A model generated the notes under the pieces. That model worked only from the letters and a program-made list of their open reading frames with translations, was not told where the DNA came from and ran no database searches. From Heterostelium multicystogenum (Eukaryota > Evosea > Eumycetozoa > Acytosteliales > Acytosteliaceae): 29,222 nucleotides of DNA. The stretch's first letter is position 1; every line of letters begins with the position of its first letter. Location of the stretch: NCBI GenBank assembly GCA_003667245.1, contig RCNN01000215.1, forward strand, positions 1 to 29,222, read 5' to 3'. This document shows, in pieces, positions 9,470 to 17,505 of this stretch. The translations under genes and the position numbers were made by a program.

Positions 9470-12400
9470 TCAGGGTTTCACGTAGATGCGCAGGTCGCCT
9501 GGAATATCGTTGGGCTGTAATGGCCGATTCGGGTCTGGCGCAGGGTTTTTTGCTTTAAGCCCGATGCTGCTATGGGTCATGTTCCGGTTGTCAAAAACCC
9601 CGATGCCGATGCTTTCCGTCAGTTCGCCAAGCCCGGAACACCTTCGGAGGTGTTCATGTGCGCGCTTCCCACTAACGCGACCCACTTTTCGGTGCCGGAG
9701 TTTGCCTGGATGGTTTCCGCAGCGTAGTAGTTGAACTCCTTGAGCCGCTTTTCAGAGTTGACGCCAGTGCGGGTGCGATCACGGGATTTGTCGTGTCTAT
9801 GTCGCGTCAGGTAATAGTGATCGAGGGGTAAAAGCTCTATTCCATTGTCTTCAAATTTTTTCTTGAGTTGCTCCAGTGTTGGATTCGTGCGGCGAGTGTT
9901 GCTGTTTCCGAGCATTCCGATTCCATCATCAGCGGGGCCACCGATGTAGTCGATATACCCTTCGAAATAGACTTTTTTGACACCCTGGCTTTTTAGCGTA
10001 TCGACGTTGTCGAACAGCATTTTAAAGCTGGCCATCTGCGAGTGAGACTCTCCAAACACCACGCCGTTTTGATGCTTTCAATGCCTCTGTGATCAGATCG
10101 GCTGCGGGGATCGGTACGGGGATATCGGGGATTGTAGGGCGCGGCGGAAGGCCTCCATCCTTGATCGCCTCATAATAGTCCTCCATTTCCACCCGAAACT
10201 TATCCAGCGTTGCCTGGCGGGTGTCGAGCTTGAAATGGTCGACTTCGAGCCTTCCTTTCAAACTTTCCACGTATTGGCCCTCGGTAACGGCTTCCTGATT
10301 CGAGGTGGGCGGTTGACGGTGTTTATCGGGTTAAACCGGTGAGTGCTCTTGCTCGAAGAGGCATAGGCGTTGGGGGAGGGCTCCAGCCTATCAGCGCTAC
10401 TGAACGCTTGCAGGGGGCTGCCGTATGGCTGATGCTTTTGTGCGTCGAAAGCGTACCACTTGCCCTTGATCTGCACCGCGTTGCCCTCGACCGTCTGCTC
10501 GCCCATCTGGAATGAGCCGGTAGCGGCTGCGTCATATCGAGTGCCGGCGGCGGCAAGCTCCCTGTTGCTCGCTGTACCCTTGAGCGTTTTCAAGCCCTGG
10601 GTGGCTGCGTTTGCGCCGTCGATGGCGAGTTTTCCCGCGCCGACGACCAGGTCGCCAAGTCCGCTCAGCGGATTGAGTTCGAGAGTGCGGTAACCCGAAA
10701 ATCTTGCTCAGCTTGAGGGCTTTGCTGGCCGCGCTGCTGGCAGTGCTCAGGGTTTTTCCGACCTTCGCGGCGACGCCTGCACCTGCCGTGAGAAAGCCGA
10801 ACGCATCAAATGCCAGGTCAGAGAACCCATCTTTATAGTTGCCATTACTGAAGTTGACGATGGCCGACCTGAGCGGAACAAGGTCGAGAAAAAAGTTGCC
10901 GATGGTGCTGGCGACGGTCCTTCTATGCTCATCCGGCGTACTTCCGGCCGCTTGTTGCCTGACGGATTCCAGATCGAGCCCCTCGACGATTGAATCCGCA
11001 AGGTACTCCGCCCGGAAATTCCTGAACAGGTTGGGATTGGATCCCTCGAGCGGGTTCTCTTGCTTTATATAGTCGCGCTTGGCATCGAAGGTGGAGAACG
11101 CTTCTATTCGGGTTACTTCGTTGGCGATCTTCTGGTCCTGGCGCGTGATAACTGCGTTGCTGACTTTCCTGATGCTGCCTTTTTCGGTATCGAACTCATA
11201 GGTGGACGGCTTGTTCTTGGTGTTTTGTGGTGACCAGTATTTTTTTGCTTGTATGGAAGAGGGTTTCTCCCGCGAATGGTGTCCAGCTGACTCTGTAGGT
11301 TTTTTCTTTGTAGAAGTTCAGCTTTCCTAACCGCAAGTTTTCTTTGTCCTCCGGTGGAAGGTTGGCGAGGGCATTCAGGATGGAATATTTCTTGACGGTT
11401 TTATAGTCGCTTATGGTCTGGCTAATGGCTTTGTCAAAGGTGTCGGGACTTTAAAGCCGGGGCATGGGTAAAGGCGGCGAAGGCATCAAGATCGACGCCA
11501 TGCGTTCCAGGTTTGAGCTCCCAGTCTGATGCCGTTATTTTCTCGCCTTGCATGGTCAGGTCCAGCATGGAATAAGGGCCGCGAGTGGGGATCGTCTTGT
11601 TGGCGGTTTTGTTGGGCTTGAGCAACACCTTCTCTTCAAAGGGGACGCCTTCGCCAAATTTTTCCTTGAGCAGGTCCAGCGCCATCTGCTTGCGGCTGGG
11701 CATCGGAGTGTCAAGCAAGCCGGAGGCGTGTTTTCAGCTTGCCCAATTGATAGTTGAACGCGTCCATGGCGGTATCAATGTCTGGTTTTTCGTAAAGCGT
11801 GTCGTCTTTCGCCTCAAGCACCCCATTGACCACGGCCCAGTCCAACAATGCCGCAGTTTGGGCAGCTTCGGGCGCGGGCCCACTTGAGTCGGCGGCGATC
11901 ATCACTTCGGCAAAACTCATGTTCGCTACGCTGCCAGGGGACCTGGCTTCGATGGCGGCCGCCGCGATGCACAGGTTGGCCCAGGCCAGGCTGCCGTAGA
12001 CCACGCTGTCGGGAATATCCTTGATCAGCAACTGCGGCGCCGCCCGCATCAACAGCAGATGCGTACCCAGCGAGGCGTTGGCAGGTGAGGTTTTGCCGGT
12101 ATCACTCAAGTGCTCGCGCAGGCCGGCGACGATCGCCGAGGTGGGTTTGCCCAATATTGTTTATGTGACAGGTCGAATCCGGCCACTTTGTTGCGATGCG
12201 GTTGGGTGATGGATTCCTGATCCAGATCGAGGTTGATGGCTGCCCAGTACGTGATCATTCACACTGCTATCAGTCGGAATGCTCTCCAGTTTGGTCTGCA
12301 AGGCCTCTCCCAGCGCCTGGCCTCGGGGGAACGGATGAGGGCTTCCAGCGTTTTGGCCGGATCGCTCGAGGCGTCGCTGGAGAGCGGCAGGTTACCGTTC

Positions 12401-12997
12401 AGAAACTCCAGGAGCCCCCACTGCTGCTTGCTTGCTGAACATCCGGAGCGCCCAGCGGCATGTTCTCTGGCGGCGGTGAGCAGTTCGTTCTGCTGAGGTG
12501 TGCTCAAGGGCAGGGGCCAGGACAAGGCGCCGCCCAGATTTCCCATGGATGGGGGTGGGAGCGTGTCAGCGATGTGCGCGCCAGGGTCATCAGCTCATCA
12601 TGGGTGGTTGGCTCGGGCAAGCCCATAGCCTTGAGAAAGTTTGCAAGACTCACGGCGCTAGCACTATTTGGGGGGGTAAGAAGAGTTGGGCGCGAGGTCC
12701 ATCAGCGTGCTTCCCAGCGCAGATCGCACCACCAGAAACGGCGCGTTCGGTCCTGCCAACGTGGCGACATGAGTGAGCTGCTGCGCCAGTGCCTGCCAGT
12801 TTTTTTTCGGTCAGCCAGCGCGGTCTCCAAGGCTTTCGGGCCATTGGGGGGGCGGTGTGTCCAGCCGCGGGGTCCGGAATGTCCGTTGCGCTTTGCAATA
12901 TTTCATCGGGGTATGACGGTATATCGGGGAGTGGTATCGGAGGAGGGGGCGGTGGTGGGTATGCAGTGGAGGAAGGAACCGAGTTGCTGACTATCAT
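9470..12997 (-). CDS. Large dermonecrotic-type (membrane-targeted effector) toxin, many frame breaks
   Basis: Toxin-like protein of roughly 1170 codons. The ATG at 12997 is preceded by AAAGGTG; a GTG at 13006 is also in frame. The N-terminus is proline-rich (a run of prolines near residue 20). The next several hundred residues resemble the dermonecrotic-toxin region of Pseudomonas proteins (LGTHLLLMRAAPQLLIKDIP near 12065, NMSFAEVMIAA near 11910). A helical, hydrophobic Gly/Ala-rich stretch follows near 10830-10700. The C-terminal part from about 10070 has GESHSQM and, near 9670, VGSAHMNT. These two His motifs fit the Tiki/TraB/ChaN/EreA superfamily, to which the C2 domain of Pasteurella toxin also belongs. 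Domain order is intact, but the frame changes many times (for example near 12835, 12250, 12160, 11715, 11435, 10260, 10060 and 9685). No export signal is evident. Target and host unknown. Confidence 0.72.
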
Positions 12998-13114
12998 CGT
13001 GAACACCTTTAGGCACGCTCATTCAGGAATGCGCCTTTCAGGAAAACCTCCCTGCTTCCTGGACGCTCTTGCTGAGTGTCGGAAGCAGGGGGAATGGCTC
13101 CGCCTGTAAAGTGT

Positions 13115-13283
13115 TCAAGATGTCAGAAAATGTACGGATGACCGATCAGCGATGGTAATACCCGGTCCGCCTTCGCTGTAGCGATGGTCATGCCAACCGC
13201 CGCCGCCGTGGGGGAAAATAATGCAGCCGCTCATGCTCAACATGATCAGCAAGGGGAATCAGCAGTGTGATTCGACGAAGCAT
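13115..13283 (-). CDS. Small lipoprotein (about 55 residues), one frame break
   Basis: A short gene broken by one surplus base. The ATG at 13283 follows AGAGGA by eight bases on the minus strand, a good ribosome site. The N-terminus MLRRITLLIP is basic then hydrophobic. After a surplus C on the minus strand (GGGG at 13253-13256 on +), the frame continues as LLIMLSMSGC, where SGC is a plausible lipobox. The mature part is IIFPHGGGGWHDHRYSEGG and a short tail. With one C removed the gene is exactly 56 codons including TGA. The His/Gly-rich mature part could bind metal, but that is speculation. Function unknown. The stretch 13007-13114, between the toxin start and this gene, holds only the toxin's leader. 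Confidence 0.6.
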
Positions 13284-13456
13284 TCAAAATCCTCTAGGGT
13301 GCTCTCAGGTTCAATCAGGCGTTGGGCAAGCCAAAGTTTTTCATCGCCTGTAACATGAGACCCCGCCGACCCCAATCCATCCCCGCTAACAGGTATGTGC
13401 TTGGTGTGGTAGTCGATACAAAGTGGGACACAATTTTTTAGCTTCAGGAACCCGTC

Positions 13457-13645
13457 ATGACCCAAAAGCAACGTTTGAAATACTCGATTCTGATCTCCCT
13501 GCTGGTGCTGGGGACGATGTTTGGCCTGTCCTACTTGCAGAACAACGGGGTCATCAGCGAAAAGACGTTCCAGTACATCGCGATTGCGGTAGCGGTAACC
13601 GTGGTGGTGATCAACGGTGTGATGCGTCGCAAGGTCAAGCCTAAC
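13457..13645 (+). CDS. Small two-helix membrane protein, unknown function, end uncertain
   Basis: Begins MTQKQRLKYSILISLLVLG at an ATG with AGGA nine bases upstream. Two membrane helices are predicted by eye (ILISLLVLGTMFGLSYL and YIAIAVAVTVVVINGVM), with the basic end RRKVKP marking the cytoplasmic tail. The open frame runs on to 13723, but the part after about 13645 is antisense to the Fur-like gene and does not look like protein. A missing base near 13640-13650 would bring in a stop there, giving about 63 residues. The end coordinate is therefore approximate. I do not recognise a named family. The 173 bases before it (13284-13456) separate it from the divergent lipoprotein. Confidence 0.6.
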
Positions 13646-13651
13646 TTTGAG

Positions 13652-14029
13652 TCAGGCCCGGCCTTCCAGGACTTTGGCAGCCTGCTCGTGGCAGGCTGTA
13701 GCTCTTGTCGGCGTTCAGGGTGATCACGCCTTCGGTGCACAGGCGCTTGAGCACCTCGCGCACGCTGAGAAACGACAACGGGATGCCCAGCTCCAGCAAA
13801 TGGCTGTGCACGCCGCGCACGCCGAGGGTGCGCTGGTTGTCGGCGGCGGTCAGCAGGGCGTCGATGACCTTCAGCCGGATCAGGCTGGTGCGCAGGCCAA
13901 AGCATTTGAGCAAATGACGAATACGCTGGTTGCCATGTTCCGGCGCCTTGCCGAACGCCTGGTTGCGGTGGCAAAACCTCCGTCATGCATGGGTGAGTGT
14001 CCTTCCGTGGGCAGTTGCGAGTTGTACAT
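13652..14029 (-). CDS. Fur-like winged-helix regulator, frames broken
   Basis: Small predicted DNA-binding protein of about 125 residues. The ATG at 14029 gives MYNSQLPTEGHSPMHDG. After a break near 13950 the frame carries LLKCFGLRTSLIRLKVIDALL and GVRGVHSHLLELGIPLSFLS, then VREVLKRLCTEGVITLNADKS. This matches the Fur-type winged helix, with T/S-R-RxxV-ALL then VYxxLxxLxxxGxV spacing. I see no His/Cys metal-binding set, so metal sensing is doubtful. One surplus C (GG at 13690-13691 on +) hides the natural end HEQAAKVLEGRA and its stop at 13652. It is divergent from pvdQ, an interesting position for a Fur relative, but a direct role in iron control is not shown. Confidence 0.62.
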
Positions 14030-14183
14030 GCAGAAACTCCTTATCAGAGCCTGATCAGGAAAATGATGGCGCTCTTAGTTAATAAGACGTACGAGCTGCA
14101 CAAATCATGAAGCGGGGGATGTAGAAATTTTGTCGGTAACATCCTGGAGACATACCGACCTGTCCGAATAAACGCCTGCGGCT

Positions 14184-14208
14184 GCTAAATTATTCCCGGT
14201 ATTTACGT
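14184..14208 (+). promoter_or_regulatory. PvdS-type iron-starvation promoter upstream of pvdQ
   Basis: GCTAAAT at 14184-14190 and CGT at 14206-14208 match the iron-starvation sigma factor PvdS consensus TAAAT-N(16-17)-CGT, with (G/C)CTAAAT being the extended -35 form. The spacing here is 15, one base short of the consensus, which a missing base could explain. It lies about 60 bases before the pvdQ start, the expected place. Its presence supports both the pvdQ call and regulation by iron limitation. Confidence 0.55.
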
Positions 14209-14270
14209 CTTAACTGAGGTGTGGCGAAGCTGTCCCTCGTCGCGGTGTTTAATTTGGCTGTGGAGTCTGC

Positions 14271-16569
14271 GTGATTATTTCCAACGGGTTGTTCAGGATG
14301 TGTGTGGCAGGGGCGTTGCTGGGGCTGAGTCTTTCGGCCACGGCGCGGTGCAGGAGCAACAGGCACCGCCGAGATCCGTCGCACCAGCTTTTGTCTCCGC
14401 ATATCCGGGCCAACGATGAGCGTGGGCTGGGGTTCGGCATCGGTTATGCTATGCCCAGGACAACCTGTGCCTGCTGGCAATGAGGTGGTAACGGTCAATG
14501 GCGAGCGTGCCAGGTACTTTGGTCCCGAGCAGGCGACCCTGGAAGGGCGTAACAACCTTGCCAACGACGTGTTCTTCACTTGGCTGAACACCCCCCAGGC
14601 CGTTGCGGCATTCTGGAAGGCCCAGCCCCGGCGATGCAGCAGCGCATTGAAGGGTATGTTGCCGGTTACAACCACTACCTCAAGGAGCGCACTGCCCAGG
14701 GTTTGCCGGCGCAGTGCCAGGCGGCCTGGGTACGGCCGATCACGGCCGAAGACCTGGTCAAGCTGACCCGCCGGCTGCTGGTGGAAGGTGGCGTCGGGCA
14801 ATTTGCCGAGGCCCTGGTGGGGGCCACGCCGCCCAACACCCGTCGCCCAGGTGGACAGCAAGGCGTTTGAGGTTGCGGCGGCCAACCAGCAACGTTTTCG
14901 CCCTGGACCGTGGCAGCAACGCGGTGGCGGTGGGGCGTGACCGTTCGTTCAACGGCCGCGGCATGCTGCTGGCCAACCCGCATTTTCCGTGGGTGGGCGG
15001 CATGCGTTTCTACGAGATGCACCTGACCATCCCCGGCCAGCTGGATGTGATGGGCGCTGCGTTGCCGGGCCTGCCGGTGATCAATATCGGCTTCAACCAG
15101 CACGTTGCATGGACGCACACCGTTGATACATCCAAGCACTTCACCCTGTATCGCCTGACTCTGGACCCCAAGGACCCGACTCGCTATTTGCTGGACGGCA
15201 AGTCCGTGCCCATGGATAAAACCACGATCAAGGTAGCGGTAAAAACTGCCGACGGCGGTACCCGGGAACAGTCCCGCACGGTCTACAGCTCGCAGTTCGG
15301 CCCCATCGTGCAATGGCCGGGCAAAACTCGACTGGGACGCCAAATATGCCTTCAGCCTGCGGGATGCCAACCTGGGCAACGACCGTGTGCTGCAACAGTG
15401 GTACGCGATGAACCGCGCGGCGAACCTCAAGGAACTGCAAACCTCGGTACACACCCTGCAAGGTATCCCGTGGGTCAACACGGTGGCAGCGGGATGACCA
15501 GGGTCAAAGCCTGTACATGAACCTGTCGGTGGTGGTGCCGAACGTCAGCGCGAAAAAGCTCGCACAGTGCAGTGACCCACGGGTCGGGCTGCAATTCATC
15601 ATGCTCGACGGCTCTCGCAGCGCCTGCGCCTGGACGTGGACCCGCGTGCCGCCCAGGCCGGGATCTTCCCCGCCGAGCAACTGCCGCAACTGGAGCGCAC
15701 CGACTACGTGCAGCACTCCAATGACTCGGCCTGGCTGGTCAACCCCAAGGCACCCTTGACCGGGTTCTCGCCCGTTATCAGCCAGGACAAGATCGGCTTG
15801 GGCCCGCGTGCGCGCTTTGCCTTGCAACGCTTGCAGGAGCTCGACAAGCAACCGATCAAGGTCGCCGACCTGCAGAATATGGTCATGGACAACCAGGTGT
15901 ATCTTGCCAGCCAGGTGATGCCGGACTTGCTGAAGTTCTGCGCGGGTGCCGACGCCAGCGTGAAATCGGTGTGCGACAGCCTGAAAAACTGGGACCAGCG
16001 CGCCAACCTCGACAGCGGCCTGGGCCTGGTGCACTTCATCAACCTGGCGGAGCAACTGGCGCAAGCGCCGGACGCGTGGAAGGTGGGTTTTCGATCAGGC
16101 ACAACCCCTGACCACACCACGTGGGCTGGCGGTCGATCGGGCAAACGTGGCCAAGGCACTGCATGAAGCGATGCTCGCGTCAGCCGCCGACGTGGCCAAG
16201 CGCGGGCTGACGGCGGACAGCCGCTGGGGTGATATTCAGGTCTCGGGCCAGACACCGATCCACGGCGGCCCGCAAGAGCTGGGCGTTTTATAACGCCATG
16301 CAAAGCGTGCCTCGGGCCGATGCAAGCGCGAGGTAGTCAGCGGCAGCAGCTACTTGCAGATCGTGACGTTCGACGAGAAGGGGCCCAATGCCGAAGGTGG
16401 TGGGCATTCTCCTTGTCCAGCGACCCCGCGTCGAAATACTTCAAGGACCAGACCCAGGCGTTTTCCCGAGAAAAAACTCAGCCCGCTGCCGTTTACCGAA
16501 CAGCAGATCAAGGCGGACCCGCAGTATCAATTGCAGGTTATCCGTGACAAGGAAGAAGCCGGGCGGTAG
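14271..16569 (+). CDS. pvdQ: PvdQ-like acylase (pyoverdine maturation, AHL acylase), frames broken
   Basis: Periplasmic Ntn-hydrolase of the penicillin acylase family. PvdQ removes the fatty acyl chain from the pyoverdine precursor and can also cleave long-chain acyl-homoserine lactones. The GTG at 14271 follows GGAG at 14262-14265 and gives a signal peptide (NGLFRMCVAGALLGLSLSATA). The alpha part includes NERG-like DERGLGFGIGYA and RIEGYVAGYNHYLKER. The beta chain starts at the nucleophile Ser of GSNAVAVG (codon 14915-14917). It continues with GMLLANPHFPW, LPVINIGFNQHVAWTHTVDT, LQGIPWVNTVA and SNDSAWLVNP. These segments follow P. aeruginosa PvdQ closely as I know it, and the span (about 766 codons) equals its 762 residues. 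At least ten frame changes are present. The PvdS-type promoter upstream supports the assignment. Confidence 0.85.
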
Positions 16570-16591
16570 GGTAGCCCACCAGGAATGCCTG

Positions 16592-16625
16592 CCCCTTGAG
16601 AGAATATTTTTTTGAAATCAAGGGG
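16592..16625. repeat. Inverted repeat between pvdQ and the tRNA promoter
   Basis: CCCCTTGA at 16592-16599 and TCAAGGGG at 16618-16625 are perfect inverted repeats around 18 A+T-rich bases that include seven T in a row. It lies 22 bases past the pvdQ stop and directly before the tRNA promoter. It may end pvdQ transcription, although the T-run is in the loop and not after the stem. Confidence 0.4.
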
Positions 16626-16654
16626 TTGCAAGCCCTGGCAAATGAGTACATAAT
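16626..16654 (+). promoter_or_regulatory. Candidate sigma-70 promoter for tRNA-Cys
   Basis: TTGCAA at 16626-16631 and CATAAT at 16649-16654 are separated by 17 bases, a good vegetative promoter. The sequence GCGCCC just after it resembles the start region of stable-RNA transcripts. The tRNA begins about 130 bases downstream, so a leader would be trimmed. No gene is seen in 16655-16784. Confidence 0.5.
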
Positions 16655-16784
16655 TGCGCCCATCGAACGCACTGAAGCATTAAAAACTTCAATGTTTTCA
16701 ATGAGATAGAGTAGAGGCAAGCTTCACATAGCCCACTCAAGTTTGTATGCGGTGAATGTCGGTTGTAGGGCATTGATCGTTTGA

Positions 16785-16860
16785 GGCCGAGTAGCAAAAT
16801 GGTTTATGCAGCGGATTGCAAAATCCGCCTACGCCGGTTCGATTCCGACCTCGGCCTCCA
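16785..16860 (+). tRNA. tRNA-Cys (GCA), with two surplus bases
   Basis: The acceptor stem GGCCGAG (16785-16791) pairs with CTCGGCC (16850-16856), followed by discriminator T and encoded CCA (16858-16860). The T arm contains GGTTCGATTCC. The anticodon arm GCGGA / TCCGC encloses TTGCAAAA with anticodon GCA, which reads Cys codons. That loop has eight bases where seven are required, and the D loop reads GGTTTATGC where GGTTATGC is usual. The gene is 76 bases; without the two surplus bases it would be 74, the normal size. The surplus A and T sit in short runs like those that break the protein genes. Confidence 0.95.
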
Positions 16861-16867
16861 CTCTTAG

Positions 16868-16901
16868 AAACCCCGTAGATTAACGTCTACGGGGTTTTTT
16901 A
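16868..16901 (+). terminator. Strong intrinsic terminator after tRNA-Cys
   Basis: CCCCGTAGA at 16871-16879 pairs with TCTACGGGG at 16886-16894 across a six-base loop and is followed at once by six T (16895-16900). It starts eight bases after the tRNA, giving a textbook Rho-independent terminator. Confidence 0.9.
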
Positions 16902-17505
16902 TTGAGCTCGAAAAAAAAGAACCGCCACCCGGATCTTTTCCATTTTGTCGTTTAGCGATAGCTCCAACGCAGGCATCAATCTTCTTTGCGGTCTTCGGCC
17001 GGAGTTCATGAATTGACCCCGGCGATTCCTTCCACGACTACGGTACTAGCGCCCTGGCTTCCCCAGCCAATCTCGGTCAGACGCTGTTCCTGAACCTTCT
17101 TTCTGAGGCATGTGAATACCCTTGTGCCCATAAAAAGGAGTGTGCGGATGGGTTCTTACTGGAGTGAGGTTGCTGACAGGCCTTCGCGCTTCATCCGCTT
17201 CAGCTCCCGACGAATCTACTGGGTAGTACATGGCTCGATGTGGAATCGGAGCCACTCGGTGCAGAATCAGTCGCCCTCATTCAATCTCGCGGCCTGAGCC
17301 GCGGCCGAAATCTTCTCAAACGGCGAATCTTCAGTGTTCCGCGCCTTCCCATTTTCAAACGACAAATGTAGCCAAATGTACCCGACAGTAAATGTTTCGA
17401 AATGTGAAAAAAAATGTCCGACATAACTTGGTAATTGAGTTAGATTCCTATTAGCATTCTCGAAATGTTAACGCGCTTGACCCACTCGTCGTAGGAATCC
17501 TCGTT
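16902..17505. other. About 600 bases without a supported gene
   Basis: No open frame here has a convincing start, ribosome site and protein-like composition. On the minus strand, 17005-16912 reads as a lysine-rich segment (ELRPKTAKKIDACVGAI), and 17131-17006 can encode 41 residues, neither with a ribosome site. The region follows a tRNA gene, a common integration point, so degraded mobile DNA is possible. The last 100 bases are A+T-rich (runs of A near 17408-17415, TTAGATTCCTATTAGCATTC near 17440) and presumably hold the promoter of the siderophore receptor. I could not find a good Fur box in it. Confidence 0.5.

Noticed and set aside
12460..12990. A 176-codon plus-strand frame inside the toxin region
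   Set aside because: It is antisense to the toxin's N-terminal half and looks like a shadow frame.
13259..13471. A 70-codon minus-strand frame ending ESTLEDFECFVESHC
   Set aside because: It has only a TTG start, overlaps the ribosome site and start of the lipoprotein and the start of the small membrane gene, and has no recognisable features. Its acidic tail made it tempting.
17112..17297. A 61-codon plus-strand frame in the gap after tRNA-Cys
   Set aside because: Composition is random-like (Arg/Ser-rich), there is no convincing ribosome site, and no similarity is recognised.
17430..17460. Possible Fur box before the siderophore receptor
   Set aside because: The A+T-rich sequence TTAGATTCCTATTAGCATTC resembles the GATAAT hexamers only weakly. 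Position is right, but the match is too poor to annotate.
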